11,106 bases of DNA from Temnopleurus reevesii (GCA_036244855.1 BQKZ01002462.1:51073-62178); one strand, 5' to 3'. Numbered from the stretch's first letter, positions 1 to 8,485 are shown. Translations and numbers: made by a program. The notes: a model not told the origin generated them from the sequence alone.

Positions 1-23
1 CCACCCCAAGGGAAACAGAAAAA

Positions 24-148
24 GTGGCCACTGTAGACAGGTGGCCTCTATAGACAGGTTCTATAACATGCATTTTCACCTGGAGGGAATCAATTTAAGT
101 GGCCACTATAGACAGGTGGTCACTATACACAGTGGCCACCATAGACAG
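24..148. repeat. 17-bp minisatellite, consensus GTGGCCACTATAGACAG
   Basis: Units lie at 24-40, 41-57, 99-115, 116-132 and 133-148, the last one base short. Each differs from the consensus by zero to a few bases. A 41-bp unrelated spacer splits the array into two and three units. The array is in the intron below the most 3' exon and has no sign of coding. Confidence 0.85.
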
Positions 149-214
149 GTTTGACTGTATATCTAAATAGTCCTGAGAAAGAAGGCATGAATAAGAAGGT
201 CTGGATGTACTTAC

Positions 215-313
215 AGTGTTTCCCTTGCTACCGGACTCTCCTCCGATACCCCGAGCTCCCTTCACTCCCATCGGACCAGTATATCCAGGAACACCAATAG
301 GACCTGGGGCACC
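215..313 (-). CDS. Collagen exon, 99 bp, main-helix triplets 74-84
   Basis: This is the most 3' exon visible. It encodes 33 residues, 11 perfect Gly-X-Y triplets, starting GAPGPIGVPGYT and ending GESGSKGNT. In gene sense the acceptor is ttttcag before GGT and the donor is gtaagt after ACT, so both borders are phase 0. The GVKGARG segment matches a GVKGADG segment that I recall at the same triplet position in type V/XI chains. It follows the 45-bp exon across a 759-bp intron. The next downstream exon lies beyond the left edge; by the vertebrate exon pattern it should be 54 bp. There are no interruptions, no cysteines and no stop codons. Confidence 0.93.
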
Positions 314-1072
314 CTGAAAATAAAAAAAGAAAAAGAATTTTAGAATTAGTTGAAATTGAGAAGGACAATTTGCTTCTTCAGAAACAGAGTGGGTTCTTCA
401 GTGTGTGACATTGGAACTGTGGCAGAAGCTGAGATTGCGAGGCTGTCAATATTGGGTTTGCCTTTCCTTTAATACCAACAATTAGTTAGTGTTTTCAAAA
501 AGTACATTATAATGCGAATCTAGCATATGAATTAGGGAACTAGCACATGAATTGGAGGAAATAAAACTCAAAATAGGAAAAGAAGAAAAGAATTGCTTGA
601 GATTGCAAAGGAAGATTCTTTCACAACTCTAATGGCGATGAATTTTAAACCTGTGGATGCAGTAGGCATCTACAGAAGCAGAGTGAGGTCTTCAGTCAGT
701 GATGACGAACTTCGGCGAAAGCCAAGATTACAAGCCTTTGTGTATTGATGTTGGCTTTTCATCTAAAAAAAAACAGATCAAGACGTGTTTTCATCACTAA
801 ACAAACACATCAAACTTTTATTGATACATTTACACTTATAATGTGTAAACAGATTGCATAATGTGAAAATATAATATGAATTTGATCACGTGAACTACAG
901 GATATATAGATAAAAAGAAGTATTCTTTTCTGCAAGAGGGGGTAAAGCATGTTTCACAAAGGGTTGTGAAGTTGAAACATTGAAAAGACAGGAAAAGCCT
1001 TTGGGAATTACATAATTCAGTAGGCAAAGGTTCCATTTTATTTTTTTAGAAAGTACTCATTTTGATACATAC
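314..1072 (-). other. Intron, 759 bp, with a diverged internal duplication
   Basis: AT-rich intron. A stretch near 374-408 (CAGAAACAGAGTGGGTTCTT) recurs in diverged form near 667-702 (CAGAAGCAGAGTGAGGTCTT). A short direct repeat with the core ATGAATT occurs near 525-560. Nothing else is recognised. Confidence 0.6.
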
Positions 1073-1117
1073 CATTGATCCCTTGGGACCAGCCTGCCCA
1101 TCCTGACCCGGATGACC
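1073..1117 (-). CDS. Collagen exon, 45 bp, main-helix triplets 69-73
   Basis: The exon encodes 15 residues, GHPGQDGQAGPKGSM, which are five Gly-X-Y triplets. The gene-sense acceptor is ttcgacag and the donor is gtatgt, both phase 0. A 45-bp exon is one of the two basic exon sizes of fibrillar collagen genes, and a lone 45-bp exon between two 99-bp exons is also what COL1A1 has at exons 17 to 19. The GHPG start matches the GHPGKEG segment remembered from type V/XI chains. It is too short to find by open reading frame length and was recognised from the GGN periodicity and the splice sites. Confidence 0.93.
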
Positions 1118-2392
1118 CTGTCGAAAAAAAAGGAAAAGACAAAATTTAATAAAAATAGTAATAATAATAATAACAATGAACATTTTTATATAGAACATAA
1201 CGCAATCATGTGAATGTCTCTATGCGCTTAACAGAACATAAAAATGAGAAAGAAGTCAGAGATACTGGGATCATCAGTAAGGTTAATGGGTTTTAAAGAG
1301 ATGAATTTTTACGTATCCTTCAAAATTTTCAATATGAGTAATATTTGTGAGGTAGTTTAGAAGGCTATTCCGTAAGACAGATGCAGTTTTAGGTACTGTG
1401 AATATCGATCTTTTAGTATAACGTATTGATCTTTCTGGTTTATATTGAATGATTTTACGTTTAGAATGATTCTTTCAAAAACTTCGTGAAACAAAAAAGG
1501 GTATTTGCCAAAGTCCTACATAATAATATGACGGTTGTCCACCATTACCTCATAGATTTTAGCAGTCTCATGGACATGATATGAATATATATGAATCTAA
1601 AACATAGGAACATCGTAATTTGGTCCATATTCAATAGTAATAATATTACTTATAGCAGGACCCCTAATTAAAAGCTTTGATTTGTACTTAGGTAGGGGTC
1701 TCAAACTGTCATCTTCACGTATTTATTATGTCACCTACACAATAATAATAAAACGGTTTTACATAGCTCATAACACAATCATGCAAAAGACCCCATGATT
1801 AAAATATTTTGTACTGTGCATTCCTTTCGTCATTTGTATGAATTGATTCAATTAACTAATTCATTCATGATTTAGCTCACTGATTCCCATTAAAAACATT
1901 GTTGAGAATTAGGCCAGCTGTTTATTTTCTATCAATGGGCATTATTCAGTATTTTTCTAATTACAACTGAAAAGATGACCTTTTTGTTATTATGTAGCCA
2001 AATGATGACAGACATTAAATTTTAAAAAAAATGCAATTCATCAATGACTTGTGTTGTTTACTTATGTTTTACCCCTCCGTTTTCAGTCACATCAATACTT
2101 TCTGTCAGAACTATCGAATTGATATATATGATTTTAATTATACAATGCTCTCAATATTCTATTAAGCACCTCATGAAGTCCTTTTACTGAATGAATTACA
2201 TCATGTATCACGATTCAATTTGTATTCGTAACTATTATATTTGATTTGATTGAAAATGAAAATAAACTAAACCGAATTGAAATATATCTTCCGGCTGCTC
2301 CATTGTTGTTTTAACTTTTTCACAACATGGGGGATCATGTGATCTCTAATCCTAAGTACATATACATGTATTTATAAAAAAGTTATACTTAC
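1118..2392 (-). other. Intron, 1275 bp, nothing recognised
   Basis: AT-rich intron with an AAT-type microsatellite near 1148-1172 directly beside the exon. A 7-base inverted repeat, GACCCCT at 1659-1665 and AGGGGTC at 1694-1700, could form a small hairpin. No exon, RNA gene or mobile element was seen. Confidence 0.6.
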
Positions 2393-2491
2393 AGCTGGAC
2401 CATCAGTACCAGGGACACCAGGGATACCAGGCTTACCAACGGGCCCCTGGACTCCAGGGGGTCCGCTCTGTCCTTGTGGGCCCATAGAACC
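2393..2491 (-). CDS. Collagen exon, 99 bp, main-helix triplets 58-68
   Basis: The exon encodes 33 residues in 11 Gly-X-Y triplets, starting [13 protein letters not shown] and ending [12 protein letters not shown]. The acceptor in gene sense is ctttccag and the donor is gtaagt, both phase 0. Y-position prolines are frequent, as expected for sites of prolyl 4-hydroxylation that stabilise the triple helix. The GKPG, GVPG and GTDGPA landmarks correspond in order and spacing to GKPG, GMPG and GADGPP of type V/XI chains as I recall them. The exon is separated from its upstream neighbour by the longest intron of the window, which holds most of the mobile elements. Confidence 0.94.
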
Positions 2492-2805
2492 CTGGAAAGA
2501 AACAAATGCAATTGAATATAAGTCTCAAAACATGAATAGGATGCAAGGGTAAATTCTAAAATCTGTACAATGTACATTTGTGGCAAGGGAGTGTTGCTAC
2601 AAAGTTTTCAGATTCAGATTCTCATTGTTTTATTCAACGAATCATTAAAAAGCCCTAGAAGTAACAAACATAGTATTCAAAACAGACAATAAAACATTAC
2701 AACTAGACATAAATATCAACACAAATGTAACAAAAAATGAGAGGTTGGGACTCCTTACAAGCATTGCTTGTGGTCGGAGCCCCATAATATAAAAACATTA
2801 AATAC

Positions 2806-2946
2806 AAATCAACTGCAAATAAGTTGTAAATTTGAACATGAGTCGTCCTGCTTTTGACAAGACGTGCATGAAACTGTGATTTTGATTGGCAAGTTCTCAT
2901 CAACTGCAACTTTTTGCGATAAATTGCAACTTTTGAAAAACACCCC
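2806..2946. mobile_element. Degenerate relative of the 4168-4317 MITE
   Basis: The stretch shares AAATCAACTGCAA near its left end and ATCAACTGCAAC, TTGCGAT, ATTGCAACTTTTGAA and ACACCCC at its right end with the intact MITE, in the same order. The left inverted repeat is missing at the expected place. A possible remnant, GGGAGTGTTGCTAC, lies at 2587-2600, which would mean about 200 bp were inserted inside the element. No target duplication is visible. Confidence 0.65.
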
Positions 2947-3564
2947 GAAAGAGTAACTAACATACAAACATATCATGGTTGTCAAATATAGAATAATGAA
3001 AACAGAAAGAATGAAGGATGAACAAGAGAAAGGAACGAAAGATGATTGTGATCAACAGATATTTACAATTAATAAATGAACATTGTCAGTTCAAGCCGTC
3101 ATCTAAATGAACCTTTCTATCCTAAGGTGACAATATGTAATCTGAAGAAGTACTTACATGAGCTATTGATAACTCAGAGGAAACATCAAAATAAATGAAT
3201 ATTTGCAGATCAACTAATTTCTATAAGCAAGAAACTGAACATGGACATTTTATAAAAAGCTGCTTTGTTGGAAGCTGCTTTTGCAGCTCATTGAATAATA
3301 GTTTTTTTTTATCTGGGAGATAAATTTGACTTAAATTTCAGTAATAAACAGCTTTCGATATTAAACTAGATGAATCCTCGACCGCGCGCAGTTGAAAAAT
3401 ATGCCTCCTCCATTCCGCGATCAGAAATATTTGCCTGCTCAAAGAAACAAATACTGTTGACTGCATATTAATATTGTAAACATTATGTGCAAAACTTGTA
3501 GTAAAAATAGATTGCTTTTGCATTTGTATTTTGTGATAGGGAGAGGGGAGGGAATGGATAGAGC

Positions 3565-4135
3565 TACCAAAATTGTATGAGTTTTTGCAAGAAACAGCTA
3601 TTTTCATGTATAAAATGGCACCGGTGACCTTTGACCTTTGACCTCCTGACCTAAAAATTTGCATGCAACACCCTTCTTCCTATTTACACGCAAGACCAAG
3701 GTTTGAAGTTGATACAACAAACCATTCATAAGTTATCACAAGAAATACCCATTTTCATGTATTCAATGACCTCTGTGACCTTTGACCTTTGACCTCATTG
3801 CCTAAAAATTTGCATGCAACATCCTACTTTCTATCTACACACAGGACCAAGGTTTCAAGTTGATACTCCAAACCATTCATAAGTTATCTCATGAAATATC
3901 CATTTTCATGTATTCAATGACCTCTGTGACCGTTGACCTTTGACCTCATGGACCCAAAATCTAATCAGATCATTGTCCCTCCCATGTGCACACATGACCG
4001 AAGTTCCAAGTTGATACGATTTACAGTTCGTAAGTTATCGCGAGAACGAAAGAAAGTGGGACAGACGGACGGACGGATGGACAACCCGAAAACATAATGC
4101 CTCCGGCAACCACCTTCGGTCGGCAGAGGCATAAG
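3565..4135. mobile_element. Pearl/Helentron-like non-autonomous element with 151-bp core repeats
   Basis: Three tandem core units have an exact 151-bp spacing, measured from TGACC triplets starting at 3625, 3776 and 3927. They share TTTTCATGTAT, TAAAAATTTGCATGCAACA and CATTCATAAGTTATC segments. The array is followed by an ACGG-type tetranucleotide tract (about 4062-4080) and a hairpin whose outer arms are ATGCCTC (4097-4103) and GAGGCAT (4126-4132). Tandem cores plus an ACGG tract is the known build of pearl elements of bivalves and related echinoderm repeats. The left end is not certain; it might extend to about 3400. No coding capacity was seen. Confidence 0.7.
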
Positions 4136-4164
4136 AACATGATTATTGCCAGGATGTATGACTC

Positions 4165-4320
4165 TTAGGGGGTGTTGCTCAAAATCAACTTCAAATCAAC
4201 TGCAACTTTGCACATGGTAGGCGCATTTAACAAGATGCGCATGAAACAATTATTTTGATTCGCGCGTTCCGATCAACTGCAACTTGCGATCGATTGCAAC
4301 TTTTGAACAACACCCCCTTA
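4165..4320. mobile_element. 150-bp MITE with TTA target duplication, PIF/Harbinger-like
   Basis: The element is 4168-4317. Its ends are a 17-bp terminal inverted repeat, GGGGGTGTTGCTCAAAA on the left and the complement of GGGGGTGTTGTTCAAAA on the right, one mismatch. TTA precedes it at 4165-4167 and follows it at 4318-4320. Three-base TWA duplications are typical of PIF/Harbinger elements. There is no transposase; it would be moved by an enzyme supplied from elsewhere. The good ends suggest a fairly recent insertion. Confidence 0.82.
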
Positions 4321-4375
4321 GTCTTAATATATTTTTTTAGATCTTTGTTTGAGAATCAAGTCTTTGGTTCCTTAC

Positions 4376-4439
4376 CGTAGATCCATGTTTACCCATTGGT
4401 CCAGGCCCTCCAGGGACACCTGGTAGACCAACTGGTCCT
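4376..4439 (-). pseudogene. Truncated duplicate of the neighbouring collagen exon
   Basis: This 64-bp piece repeats the 3' two thirds of the 4516-4614 exon together with its donor site, at a constant offset of 140 bp. Only four bases differ inside the exon part: three are third-position silent changes and one turns the penultimate Pro codon (CCT) into Ser (TCT). The first 35 bases of the exon and its acceptor are gone. Gene-sense AG candidates just upstream lead straight into an in-frame TAA, and read-through from the full exon would be out of frame (239 bp). It is therefore read as a dead exon fragment. A haplotype or assembly duplication is possible. Confidence 0.8.
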
Positions 4440-4515
4440 TTGTGTTACTGTATCTTTCATAATAGAAAGAAAACTACGACATGTATGAATAAGAACCAAA
4501 CTTTAGGTTCCTTAC

Positions 4516-4614
4516 CGTAGGTCCATGTTTGCCCATCGGTCCAGGTCCTCCAGGGACACCTGGTAGACCAACTGGTCCTTTGGGTCCAGGTCCACCTGGC
4601 TCTCCTTCAAGTCC
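4516..4614 (-). CDS. Collagen exon, 99 bp, main-helix triplets 47-57
   Basis: The exon encodes 33 residues in 11 Gly-X-Y triplets, starting GLEGEPGGPGPKG and ending GPMGKHGPT. In gene sense the acceptor is cttactag and the donor is gtaagg, both phase 0. All glycines are in place and the borders are intact, so this is the functional copy of the pair formed with the fragment at 4376-4439. In vertebrate fibrillar collagen genes this stretch is normally split into a 45-bp and a 54-bp exon; here it is one exon. Confidence 0.94.
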
Positions 4615-5308
4615 CTAGTAAGAAAGAAGTAAAGAGGTATCATACTTAATGTTCACAATGTAAAAAAGTATTTATCACTAAATATGTTTGTTTAATATGC
4701 TATTTAGCAATCTTGGAAGCATTGTCAATGGTGTGCTCTTCTGATGAATACGGTCAAGTGCAAGAATTACCATAATTTCTTGGTAAGCCTTACAAAGGAG
4801 GGTGAGCCTTCCAAAGTGATAAGAAAAAAAAAACAAGGGGATTTTCAAGAATTATTTATCAAGCTACATTTCACATTCATATCATTGAATTTATATTTAA
4901 TATCGGATTCACAGGGAAATTAGTTAACGATATAGATAAGGAAATTAGGTGAGGATCTGTAAAAGGAGGACAGCTATTTTATTTTATTTGCCTTTAACAG
5001 AAACATTACTTGTTTGAACAAAAAATGTCATGAAAATAATCACATTGGACTAGAAATGTCTACAAATGAAATAAAATGTGCATTATCATTACACATATCA
5101 CTTTTATTTTCCCATTGTTAAACAGTAGTGATTTTATATTTTTTGGAAATGAAATATATAAATGAAATAAAAATTAGAAATTTAATATTTGGTATCTCGA
5201 GTTGTTTTTCACGCTAAAGAAAAAACAAACAAATCAAACCACAGCATATTGCAATTTACACTGAGATAGAGTTTGAAAAAACACCAGCATATCGATATGG
5301 ATACTTAC
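4615..5308 (-). other. Intron, 694 bp, nothing recognised
   Basis: AT-rich intron with poly-A runs and no visible repeat, exon or RNA gene. Confidence 0.6.
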
Positions 5309-5407
5309 TGTGATTCCCTGTGGTCCAGGTGGTCCCCTAAGACCAGGTGTTCCTCGGTTTCCTGGAGGTCCAGATGGACCAGGGTCTCCGTAGGGACCCT
5401 CCTCTCC
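5309..5407 (-). CDS. Collagen exon, 99 bp, main-helix triplets 36-46
   Basis: The exon encodes 33 residues in 11 Gly-X-Y triplets, starting GEEGPYGDPGPSG and ending GPPGPQGIT. The gene-sense acceptor is aatttacag and the donor is gtaagt, both phase 0. The acidic start (GEE) lies where type V/XI chains have GDDGEV as I recall them. The exon corresponds to a fused 45+54 pair of vertebrate genes. Codon use favours GGA and GGT for glycine, as in the other exons of the gene. Confidence 0.94.
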
Positions 5408-6181
5408 CTGTAAATTTGAAGAATAAAAAATTGATAAGTTAAAAAAAAAAGTGCAGGTCAACTATTTCGCTATCAAAATCATCATTGATGCATTTTATTA
5501 GAAGGAAAAAAACAAACTGGCAATCCTTGGGCCCTAAGCAATTTATCTCCACAGAAAGATAACTGCAAAACATGATAGGTCAAATACGATCACAACAGAC
5601 ATGAAAACAGTGAACCATACCCAACAATATGACATGAATGATTGTGTCCAAGAAGTAAAGGATGTGTTCAATTATTACAGGTAATTTTTAGTTTAGATTA
5701 GTGCTCATTCGGTCCAATACAGTGATCATTTATTTTACTCAATTGAATGACACATCAATAAATACAAAATTTGTAAAATAATCTTTCAGTTCTATTTCAG
5801 TAAGGTTGTCTTTTTAGTGATCAAAGTTGAGTACTGTTTTCCACTGGAGCCCTATAACTACAATATAAAACATGTATACAGCATTAAATCAAACTTTACC
5901 AAAATAATACAAATGTTCAACAAAATGTACCGATTTAGATTAGAGTGATTGTCGCTTAAGTTGAATTTGATTACTTCATGAGTACATGTATATATATTTA
6001 ATTCATAGGAATTTTACATTTTATATATTCAAACATCTTTGAATAATTCAGTCCCCAGGGATTATACCTCAGCTCAACAGGAATGTAATGAATCTTCTGA
6101 ACTTTTACAATTATCATTATCAATTTCACAAATTATAAAATTGTTGAAATAAACGGAAGTGTGAATAAATGAATATCTTAC
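5408..6181 (-). other. Intron, 774 bp, nothing recognised
   Basis: AT-rich intron without a recognisable repeat family, exon or RNA gene. Stop codons are frequent in all frames. Confidence 0.6.
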
Positions 6182-6235
6182 ATCTCGTCCTTTTGGTCCT
6201 GGATCTCCAGCTGGTCCTTGGTCTCCAGACCTTCC
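6182..6235 (-). CDS. Collagen exon, 54 bp, main-helix triplets 30-35
   Basis: The exon encodes 18 residues, GRSGDQGPAGDPGPKGRD, which are six Gly-X-Y triplets in the classical 54-bp fibrillar collagen exon. The acceptor in gene sense is cctcatag and the donor is gtaaga, both phase 0. It sits alone between two large introns; the upstream one contains the 1.2-kb minisatellite. The vertebrate counterpart at this helix position is also a lone 54-bp exon (exon 12 of COL1A1 by size order), so this border pattern appears to be ancestral. Confidence 0.94.
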
Positions 6236-7727
6236 CTATGAGGAAAAAAAAAGAAAATATTTATTTTAGAATCCATGCTCCATCATGAAACATTTGTGAA
6301 ACATTTGTAAAAAAAAAATCTTAATAATGAAAAATTTGAAGAAAACCACTAAATGGTGATCTATAATAGAAATGATGAAACATCAAATTTCGATGATGTG
6401 TCATGTATGGAGTTGCAGGACACAGTTCAACACCAACACTCTCTTCATAAAACATGCTCTCACCAAAACCTACTCTCATCATCACTCATACTCTCACCAG
6501 CATTCATACTCTCATCATCACCCACACCCTCATCATCACTTACAACTTCATCATCACCCACACTCTCATCATCACTTACAACTTCATCATCACCCACACT
6601 CTCATCATCACCCACACTCTCATCATCACCAACACCCTCATCATCACCAACAACCTGATCATCACCCAGATTCATCATTACCCACACTCTCATCATCACC
6701 CACACTCTCACCATCACCAACACCCTCATCATCACCAACAACCTCATCATCACCCATAACCTCATCATCACCCACACCCTCATCATCACTTACAACTTCA
6801 TCATCATCCACACTCTCATCATCACCCACACTCTCATCATCACCCACACCCACACTCTCACCATCACCAACACCCTCATCATCACCAACAACCTTATCAT
6901 CACCAACAACCTTATCATCACCCAGATTCATCATTACCCACACTCTCAACATCACCCACATTCTCATCATCATCCACATTCTCACCATCATCCACACTCT
7001 CACCATCATCCACAAAGTAATCATCACCCACACCCTCATGTTCACCCAAAAAATAATTATAAACCATAACCTCATCATCACCCACACCCTCATCATCACC
7101 CACATACTCATCATCACCCACGCTCTCATCGCCCACGCTCTCATCATCACCCACACCCTCATCATCATCCACACCCTCATCATCAACCATACCTTTATCA
7201 TCACTCACACACTAATCATCACCCACACACTCATATCACCCACACTCTAATCACTACCCACACACTAATCACCACTCGAACACTAATCATCACCCACACT
7301 TTCATTTCACCCACACTCTCATGATCATTCACACCCTAATCACCAACCATAACCTCATCATCACCCACATAATCATCATCACCCATAAACTAATCATCAC
7401 CCACACACTCATCATCAACCACACCTTATCATCACCCACACCCTAATCACCCACACACTAATCATCGCCCACATTCTCATCACCCACACACTCATTATCA
7501 CTCACACCCTCATCATCACCCACACCCTCATCATCAACCACACTCTCATCGTCACACACGTCCTCATCACCCACACGCTTATCGTCACCCACGTCCTCAT
7601 CACCCACACCCTCATTGTCACTTATATTCTCATCATTGTTCACACCTTTAATACCACACTGGAGAAATAAAAATGAAAGAATACACAGCTTAATCTGAAG
7701 AATAAAACAGAAGATTTTTTTACTTAC
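6236..7727 (-). other. Intron, 1492 bp, mostly minisatellite
   Basis: The intron consists of about 235 bp of AT-rich sequence, the minisatellite array, and about 80 bp leading to the next exon. No exon is seen inside. Confidence 0.75.
6472..7645. repeat. CATCATCACCCACAC minisatellite, about 1.2 kb
   Basis: The array is built of a 15-bp unit, roughly CATCATCACCCACAC with TCTC or CCTC variants, and shorter or longer forms. It is strongly strand-asymmetric: C, A and T on the plus strand, G, T and A on the sense strand of the gene. Larger blocks are also duplicated; CCCAGATTCATCATTACCCA occurs at 6665 and 6921 (256 bp apart) and CCATCACCAACACCCTCATC at 6711 and 6861 (150 bp apart). The right part (7540-7615) differs in having CpG-containing units such as ACGTCCTCATCACCCAC. 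Long open frames here (His-rich on plus, Asp/Glu-rich on minus) follow from a unit length divisible by three and are not taken as genes. Confidence 0.93.
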
Positions 7728-7835
7728 ATATGCTCCTTTAACACCTGGTAGTCCTGGTAACCCATCATAGCCACGGTCTCCCTTTTCTCCACCGATACCA
7801 GCGGGACCTCGACTGCCATCCTTACCAGGCCGACC
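7728..7835 (-). CDS. Collagen exon, 108 bp, main-helix triplets 18-29, with cross-link lysine
   Basis: The exon encodes 36 residues in 12 Gly-X-Y triplets, starting [13 protein letters not shown], then [16 protein letters not shown], ending GVKGAY. In gene sense the acceptor is tttggcag and the donor is gtaagt, both phase 0. [13 protein letters not shown] is close to the [13 protein letters not shown] segment of type V/XI chains and is the clearest family landmark in the window. The lysine of GVK, codon 7737-7739, falls at helix residue 84, where vertebrate type V/XI chains have a cross-linking lysine. The following His-Arg of the vertebrate KGHR motif is Ala-Tyr here. The exon equals two fused 54-bp exons. 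Confidence 0.95.
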
Positions 7836-8485
7836 CTGCCAAAAAGATGAATAGAAGATTCATAAACATTGTAACAAGAATTTATTTAACTGAAAATAAA
7901 AACCAGAGCCTTTAGGCAGTCTGTTACACATTATTGCCTGCTTTTCTCCAGTACTTTGATCTCATATTGTTTGTACACGTTTACAAGTATCTAAAAAATC
8001 AGAGTTTTTTACATATCTGGATTGAACCATTTTCATCAGGGCGTGGGTGATAAACAAAATGTTTTGCCTTTGATTTTGATCATAAGAGGCTGTCATGTTC
8101 TTTTAAATTCAAACACGATTGTAAATACCATAATGTCTTCATTTGTCAAAATCTGTACCTATGATTACATTATGAACAAAAATAAAACCTTCACTGAAGT
8201 TATAGAAATTTGTATTTTGTATCTTTTTAATTATTCTCTGTGGGGGATAACCAGATTCATACTATGACCAAGGTTATGTCATTTTTCAAAGCATAAATTT
8301 CCTCCAAGACGACAAACTTTTTAAAAAAGTCTGAAAAAATATCAAAACATGATGTGACTACAAGTATCAATTTGAAAAAGAATAATGATCAACACGGGAC
8401 AAATGGTAATCATTGAATAAAATAAGAACACAACATCATAAAATAATGTGCATATTTGAGGATTAAAAAGGAAATTGTTACGTAC
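7836..8485 (-). other. Intron, 650 bp, nothing recognised
   Basis: AT-rich intron. An 81-codon open frame on the plus strand (8022-8267) has no collagen pattern, no domain I know and ordinary intron composition, so it is not called. Confidence 0.6.

Larger units (their letters stand above)
2492..4515 (-). other. Intron, 2024 bp, hosting several mobile elements
   Basis: The longest intron of the window. From left to right it holds an old MITE relative (2806-2946), a pearl/Helentron-like element (about 3565-4135), an intact MITE (4168-4317) and the truncated exon copy (4376-4439). The concentration of insertions explains its length. Confidence 0.75.

Noticed and set aside
836..1036. 66-codon minus-strand open frame inside an intron
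   Set aside because: No Gly-X-Y pattern and no borders that keep phase 0 between the neighbouring collagen exons.
1659..1700. Inverted repeat GACCCCT/AGGGGTC as a possible MITE or RNA hairpin
   Set aside because: Only seven paired bases and a loop of 28, no target duplication and no second copy in the window.
3338..3664. 108-codon minus-strand open frame
   Set aside because: It runs from plain intron into the first core unit of the pearl-like repeat and shows no protein family pattern.
4097..4140. Canonical Helitron 3' end (hairpin followed by CTRR)
   Set aside because: The hairpin is present but no CTRR follows it at the usual distance, so only a Helentron/pearl-like class is suggested.
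6353..7250. Long plus-strand open frames rich in His-Pro-Ser (up to 292 codons)
   Set aside because: They are translations of the CATCATCACCCACAC minisatellite, lie in a collagen intron on the opposite strand and differ only by frame. No domain, start context or splice sites support a gene.
6472..7645. CRISPR-like array of short repeats
   Set aside because: Units are contiguous and variable, with no unique spacers, in an intron of an animal gene.
6472..7645. G-quadruplex in the sense-strand transcript of the minisatellite
   Set aside because: GGG runs occur in pairs but the loops between pairs are about nine bases, and many units carry only one run, so a stable quadruplex cannot be claimed from sequence alone.
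8022..8267. 81-codon plus-strand open frame
   Set aside because: Ordinary AT-rich intron composition, no recognisable domain or repeat, and antisense to the collagen gene.
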